The position numbers were made by a program, and so were the translations under genes. The notes under the pieces are model-generated. The model searched no databases. It saw only the letters and a list, made by a program, of their open reading frames with translations, and was not told the DNA's origin. Shown in pieces: positions 13,274 to 16,638 of a stretch of 16,638 nt of DNA; position 1 is the first letter of the stretch; every line of letters starts with the position of its first letter. Location of the stretch: the NCBI GenBank assembly GCA_028692535.1, contig JAQUXD010000025.1, positions 1-16,638 of the forward strand, in the 5' to 3' direction. This DNA is from Eubacteriales bacterium. GTDB taxonomy: Bacteria; Bacillota; Clostridia; Peptostreptococcales; Anaerovoracaceae.

Positions 13274-14308
13274 TCAGCGCTTGGCCTCCCGCAGGACACG
13301 AATCAAATCGATAAATACGCCATACCCTGTTTGCGCAGGTTCCAGCCCGTATTGAACCAACGTGAGCCGTCCCATCAGATCTGTGTCAACAGATACGACG
13401 GCAACCACGTCCGGACCGGCAAAGGCGTCAGTTTCCGGAATCTCTTCGGGCCGCACCGTGCCCCGCACCTTTCCCTCAACAATCGTTCCTCTGCAAATCA
13501 GCTTTAATTTTTTGCCGCGTGCGACGGCGGCCATCACATCTTCCTGCGTAACGTCCCGGATCCCCGTTCGATCGATTTGATCCGGTGTAATGTTGGCATC
13601 CATCAACACATTGAGCAGCGATGTCAGTTTGGCGGCGGCGTCATACCCTTCCACGTCCATCGAGGGATCCGCCTCCATAAATCCGCCCCTCCGGCCATTC
13701 TCATAGATTGTATCCTTTGGGATCCCCAGTTCCATCTGCTCCAATATGTAGTTGGTGGTCGCATTCAAAATCCCTTTGACCTCCGAGATCTTCGCATACT
13801 CCAGACAATAATCCCTCATATTAAAGATCGGCATGCCCGCCATCACCGTGGTCTCGTAGTAAAAGCATACCTTTTTTTCCGCAGCCAGATCCCGCAGTTC
13901 CTTATACGCCCAGGCGATCGGTCCCTTATTGGCGCTTACCACATGCTTGCCTCTGTTCATTGCATTTTTGATGTGATCGATGGCCGGCTGGCCGGTCAGG
14001 ATATTCAACGGCGTCAACTCCAGCAGCACATCGTACTCTGCTTTTTCAACCACATCCATGGCCGACCACTCACAATATCCCTCAGCTGCGCGGTCAAAAT
14101 GCCCGTCCTCCTCCACCTGGCGGATGGCTTCGGCAAGGTCGATGCCCCGAAGATCGTTCAGCGTGCCCCGGGTAGCAGTAGCGATGGAAGTGACCTTAAC
14201 GTCGTATCCGGTCTTCTTCCGGATTTCCTCAATATTGTCCAACAGAATGCGGGAAAAAGCTTTTCCGGCGACTCCGAAGCCCAGCATTGCAACTTTACAT
14301 TCTTTCAT
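13274..14308 (-). CDS. Homoserine dehydrogenase family protein (no ACT domain)
   Basis: The 344-aa product has the two domains of homoserine dehydrogenase, which interconverts aspartate semialdehyde and homoserine with NAD(P)H. Seen are the nucleotide fold VAMLGFGVAGKAFSRIL (6-22), the SANKGP motif with Lys128, GILNATTNYILEQM (179-192; usual form GILNGTTNYIL) and EADPSMDVEGYDAAAKL with Asp218 and Lys227, the catalytic pair. It lacks the C-terminal ACT domain that senses threonine in many biosynthetic enzymes. No thrB, thrC or aspartokinase is nearby; instead it follows the pucR gene by 35 bp and faces an ornithine-cyclodeaminase-like gene. A catabolic or side-pathway role is therefore plausible. 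AAAGGACG precedes ATG 14308. Confidence 0.9.
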   Translation of the reverse strand: MKECKVAMLGFGVAGKAFSRILLDNIEEIRKKTGYDVKVTSIATATRGTLNDLRGIDLAEAIRQVEEDGHFDRAAEGYCEWSAMDVVEKAEYDVLLELTPLNILTGQPAIDHIKNAMNRGKHVVSANKGPIAWAYKELRDLAAEKKVCFYYETTVMAGMPIFNMRDYCLEYAKISEVKGILNATTNYILEQMELGIPKDTIYENGRRGGFMEADPSMDVEGYDAAAKLTSLLNVLMDANITPDQIDRTGIRDVTQEDVMAAVARGKKLKLICRGTIVEGKVRGTVRPEEIPETDAFAGPDVVAVVSVDTDLMGRLTLVQYGLEPAQTGYGVFIDLIRVLREAKR

Positions 14309-14343
14309 TTTAGCGTCCTTTCTTCATTAAATGAGTATCCGTG

Positions 14344-15546
14344 TCATATCATAATCTCCGATTGATCCGAGCAGATATCGATCCGCACCGCAAGCGCCAT
14401 CTTTTCGAAGTCCCCAAGAGAAAACAGGTTGAGATTAAGGAGGTTGCCCGCAGTGTTCAGCCGATATCGTATGGTATTTTTATGTTGTCCCATTTGCTCG
14501 GCTGTTGTATCCAGATTCCCGCCCGCTTTCACAAATGCAATGACCGTATTCAGGATCTCGCCGCTTCTTCCGGCGTCATATTCCTTGATAGGCGAGATGT
14601 ATCGCCGGCTGTAGTGATCCATGGCTTTGCTTTCGGCAAAGGGAAGGATGGCCTGATACACGCCCAGCTGATCAAAGGCTTTGATGCCGACGGATCGCTC
14701 ATCGAAGGAAACCGCATAAAGAGCTTCCCGGATCGCCTCGGCCAATTCATCCTTCACGTGATGCAGATCGGACACCCCCACGTCATACCGTTGAAACAGT
14801 TCCGGCCCAAGTGCTTCCGCATAAGATGCAAATAGATTCACAGGGTGCCCGCTCCCGCAATGGTACGCCGAATGAATGAGCATCAGACCTCCGCCATAGA
14901 AAAAAATAGCATCTCCCGGTTCAATCAAGCCTGCTTTATACAGCTTGTTTTCTTCCTCGATCGCCCGTTCTCTCGAAAGACGGCCTTCCTTGGGACGAAA
15001 AAATGCCACGGCCAGGTCGTCCTGCAACGACGGATTGATCTCGTATGTCAGCGCTGTGAGCAAATTTGTATCCGAGGCGTCTGCCTTCAGCAGCGTATTG
15101 ACCCGTTGCTCCATGAAATAGAAGGACTCATATTGCTCCATCTTTTTGTTAATAAGCAGGATGATGTCCTCAAAAAAAGGATAGGAATCGTGAAGCACGA
15201 ATACGGGAAAGTCCATGTAATCCGCATACTTGATCACATTCTGTGCAATCGGAAGCTTGAATATGTTTTTAATAATCAGTCCGCTGCCGTTCTTGGCTGC
15301 CAGCTTCTTGACCGCTTCATAGATAAGGTTCGGATCATGCTTCGCATACAAAAATGTGGTGAGCGTGATAAAACCTCCACCTGTTCTGTAATTATAGTCA
15401 GAATATTTATTCGCCACATCCTGGTCGTATTCGTAATCAAGTATGCCGCAATGTTTCACTTCTTTCTTGAGTCCGCCTTCTCCGGCAATGAGCGTCATCT
15501 TGCTCAGCTCCGGGAAATTGTAGATGTCCTGAACATATAGCTTCAT
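14344..15546 (-). CDS. PucR-family transcriptional regulator
   Basis: The 400-aa product has the PucR architecture: an N-terminal PucR-type ligand domain (about 1-125, with LYVQDIYNFPELSKMTLIAG at the start), a central GGDEF-like region (about 160-280), and a C-terminal PucR helix-turn-helix (near 345-385), where TAEQMGQHKNTIRYRLNTAG is the DNA-binding signature. Family members commonly control purine, proline or other amino-acid catabolism and respond to small ligands. I chose ATG 15546 (GAAGGTG upstream); the longer form would use TTG 15573 without a ribosome binding site. It is likely cotranscribed with the dehydrogenase gene and divergent from the cyclodeaminase-like gene, with a palindrome across both promoters. 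Confidence 0.93.
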   Translation of the reverse strand: MKLYVQDIYNFPELSKMTLIAGEGGLKKEVKHCGILDYEYDQDVANKYSDYNYRTGGGFITLTTFLYAKHDPNLIYEAVKKLAAKNGSGLIIKNIFKLPIAQNVIKYADYMDFPVFVLHDSYPFFEDIILLINKKMEQYESFYFMEQRVNTLLKADASDTNLLTALTYEINPSLQDDLAVAFFRPKEGRLSRERAIEEENKLYKAGLIEPGDAIFFYGGGLMLIHSAYHCGSGHPVNLFASYAEALGPELFQRYDVGVSDLHHVKDELAEAIREALYAVSFDERSVGIKAFDQLGVYQAILPFAESKAMDHYSRRYISPIKEYDAGRSGEILNTVIAFVKAGGNLDTTAEQMGQHKNTIRYRLNTAGNLLNLNLFSLGDFEKMALAVRIDICSDQSEIMI

Positions 15547-15578
15547 AAGCACCTTCTTTGTTATATAATACAAATTAA

Positions 15579-15607
15579 ATGATATTTTCTATACTTTTCC
15601 TCAACAA
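15579..15607 (-). promoter_or_regulatory. Promoter of pucR-type gene
   Basis: On the minus strand TTGTTG (15607-15602), a 17-bp spacer and TATCAT (15584-15579) form a good promoter about 30 nt before ATG 15546. Its -35 box is inside the palindrome at 15603-15618. Confidence 0.7.
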
Positions 15608-15618
15608 ATAGATTTGTT
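15603..15618. promoter_or_regulatory. Palindromic operator candidate covering both -35 boxes
   Basis: AACAAAT-AG-ATTTGTT is a perfect 7-2-7 inverted repeat. It overlaps the -35 box of the pucR promoter (15602-15607) on one side and that of the cyclodeaminase-like gene (15614-15619) on the other, so one bound dimer would affect both. Confidence 0.65.
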
Positions 15619-15642
15619 CATACAAGGAGAAAGCCTTATAAT
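15614..15642 (+). promoter_or_regulatory. Promoter of the ornithine-cyclodeaminase-like gene
   Basis: TTGTTC (15614-15619), a 17-bp spacer and a perfect TATAAT (15637-15642) give a start near 15649 and a leader of about 44 nt before ATG 15693. Confidence 0.8.
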
Positions 15643-15653
15643 TATTATATCAG

Positions 15654-15669
15654 ACAAACGTCGGTTTGT
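15654..15669. promoter_or_regulatory. Second palindrome downstream of the promoter
   Basis: ACAAAC-GTCG-GTTTGT is a perfect 6-4-6 inverted repeat just after the expected transcription start. Its half-site ACAAAC resembles the ACAAAT of the upstream palindrome, and the centres are 51 bp apart, close to five helical turns. It could be a second operator or a hairpin in the leader. Confidence 0.5.
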
Positions 15670-15692
15670 GTTCTGAAAAAGGAGGAATTGAT

Positions 15693-16638
15693 ATGGGTGT
15701 ACTGATCCTGAACAGAGAAGAAGTGAAGCGTGTGATCGACATGCGGGAAGTGATCGACAAGGTACGGAACGTCTATCAACTGAAAACGCAAGGGAAAAGT
15801 GTAATCTGGCCTTTGGTAAATCACGAGTTCGTGGACGAACATGCCGCCATGGACATACGCTCGGGCTACATCAAAGGAGAGCAGCTTCACGGGCTGAAAA
15901 TGCTGAATAATTTTCCCGACAATAAAGAAAAAGGACTCCCGCCTTTCAACGGGATCATGATGGTATACGACTCCAATACAGGTATCCCCGTGGGCATTAT
16001 GGACGCTTCCTACATCACCTGCGTCCGAACCGGCGCCGCCGGCGCCTTGGGCGTCGACAGCCTGGCTCGGAAAGACGCGAAAACTCTGATGCTCCTGGGC
16101 GCAGGCAAACAATCCTCTTTCCAGATCGCCGCCACGCTCATCCTGCGGCCGATGATCGACACGGTATACATCGTGGACCCTGTCAACCATCAGCAAGCCA
16201 AGGATCTGGCAGCAGCCATCAAGGAGCAGCTTAAGACGGATTTCGATGTAAACGGCGACTACGTGACATTTATCGCAGAAGAGTCCACGGAAACAGCTGT
16301 CCGCAACAGCGATGCCATCATCACCATCACTCCCTCAAGAAAACCTATCATCATGAAGGAATGGGTCCGTCCCGGCACCCATTTCAGTTGCATCGGTTCG
16401 GATATGGAAACCAAGCAGGAGATTGAAAGCGCCATTTTTGCGGGAGCCAGAATCTTCGCCGATGACATCGACCAGTGCATTCGCGTAGGTGAAATGGAGA
16501 TCCCCCTTCTGCAGGGTGTTATCAATAAAGAGGATATCGCCGGCGAGATCGGAGATCTGCTGTCCGGGAACGTTCCGGGACGGCAAAGTGATCAAGAGAC
16601 CACCATTTTCGATGCGACAGGCCTGTACATCCTGGATC
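15693..16638 (+). CDS. Ornithine cyclodeaminase/mu-crystallin family protein (partial, runs off window end)
   Basis: The frame is open for 315 codons from ATG 15693, preceded by AAAAAGGAGG, and has no stop before the window ends; family members have about 320-370 residues, so little should be missing. Members are NAD(P)-dependent and include ornithine cyclodeaminase, alanine dehydrogenase and ketimine reductase types. Seen: LHGLKMLNNFPDN (about 69-81), with the substrate lysine position, GIMDASYITCVRTGAAGALG (104-123), with the RTGA motif, and the nucleotide fold LMLLGAGKQSSFQIAATL (132-149). The PGTHFSCIGSDMETKQEI segment replaces the usual PGxHxNxxGADxPGKxEL. It is divergent from pucR and the homoserine-dehydrogenase-like gene and probably acts with them. 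The substrate is not determinable here. Confidence 0.92.
   Translation, partial: MGVLILNREEVKRVIDMREVIDKVRNVYQLKTQGKSVIWPLVNHEFVDEHAAMDIRSGYIKGEQLHGLKMLNNFPDNKEKGLPPFNGIMMVYDSNTGIPVGIMDASYITCVRTGAAGALGVDSLARKDAKTLMLLGAGKQSSFQIAATLILRPMIDTVYIVDPVNHQQAKDLAAAIKEQLKTDFDVNGDYVTFIAEESTETAVRNSDAIITITPSRKPIIMKEWVRPGTHFSCIGSDMETKQEIESAIFAGARIFADDIDQCIRVGEMEIPLLQGVINKEDIAGEIGDLLSGNVPGRQSDQETTIFDATGLYILD

Noticed and set aside
15547..15573. Longer start (TTG 15573) for the PucR-type regulator
   Set aside because: It has no ribosome binding site and lies at the -10 region of the promoter; ATG 15546 has GAAGGTG and begins the conserved domain.
1..16638. Mobile elements, tRNA, rRNA or CRISPR arrays
   Set aside because: I saw no transposase or integrase frame, no cloverleaf with a TTCRA arm, no rRNA sequence and no regularly spaced repeat set.

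Overview
The window reads as a chromosomal segment of a strictly anaerobic Firmicute, most likely class Clostridia, of roughly 50% GC. The signs are an oxygen-sensitive glycyl radical enzyme (GRE) with its activase, a peroxiredoxin whose peroxidatic residue is encoded by an in-frame UGA (selenocysteine), PucR- and AraC-type regulators, purine-rich AAAGGAGG ribosome binding sites and clean sigma-A promoters with 17-bp spacers. Species cannot be named from the sequence. I see no mobile element, tRNA, rRNA or CRISPR array.

Region 1 (1-7308) is a GRE locus. A minus-strand operon runs GRE (5352-2980), GRE activase (2970-2044), a divergent ketol-acid reductoisomerase-like protein (1993-1004), then a protein starting at 964 and leaving the window at base 1. 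That protein joins a TorD-type chaperone domain to the start of a molybdopterin oxidoreductase in one frame. The divergent gene (5508-7265) encodes an AraC-type regulator with a C-terminal segment resembling the end of a GH39 glycosidase. The 155-bp gap between the two contains a promoter for each and a 21-bp-spaced direct repeat suited to the regulator. The GRE has GCIQP where most dehydratase- and lyase-type GREs have GCxE, and the reductoisomerase has lost two catalytic residues. The substrate cannot be assigned to a described GRE pathway. This is the best candidate for an undescribed system.

Region 2 (7312-10350) is a minus-strand operon of glyceraldehyde-3-phosphate dehydrogenase, a YqhD/BdhA-type iron alcohol dehydrogenase, and an L-2-amino-thiazoline-4-carboxylate hydrolase-family protein that probably starts at TTG. 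It has one promoter upstream of gap and a terminator at 7281-7307.

Region 3 (10350-12362) is a peroxide-defence pair, selenoprotein peroxiredoxin (minus) and cysteine glutathione peroxidase (plus), sharing a 129-bp divergent promoter region. Next to it is a 74-codon acidic protein gene preceded by about 310 nt of highly structured RNA, with its own consensus promoter and a terminator-like hairpin just before the ORF. This is a riboswitch-like or free-standing ncRNA that I cannot identify.

Region 4 (12363-16638) has a small aromatic-acid-exporter/FUSC-type membrane protein (plus) converging on a minus-strand PucR regulator plus homoserine-dehydrogenase-like gene. Divergent from pucR is an ornithine cyclodeaminase/mu-crystallin family gene that leaves the window. 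One perfect palindrome covers the -35 boxes of both divergent promoters and a related palindrome lies near the expected transcription start, suggesting PucR control of a small amino-acid catabolic module.
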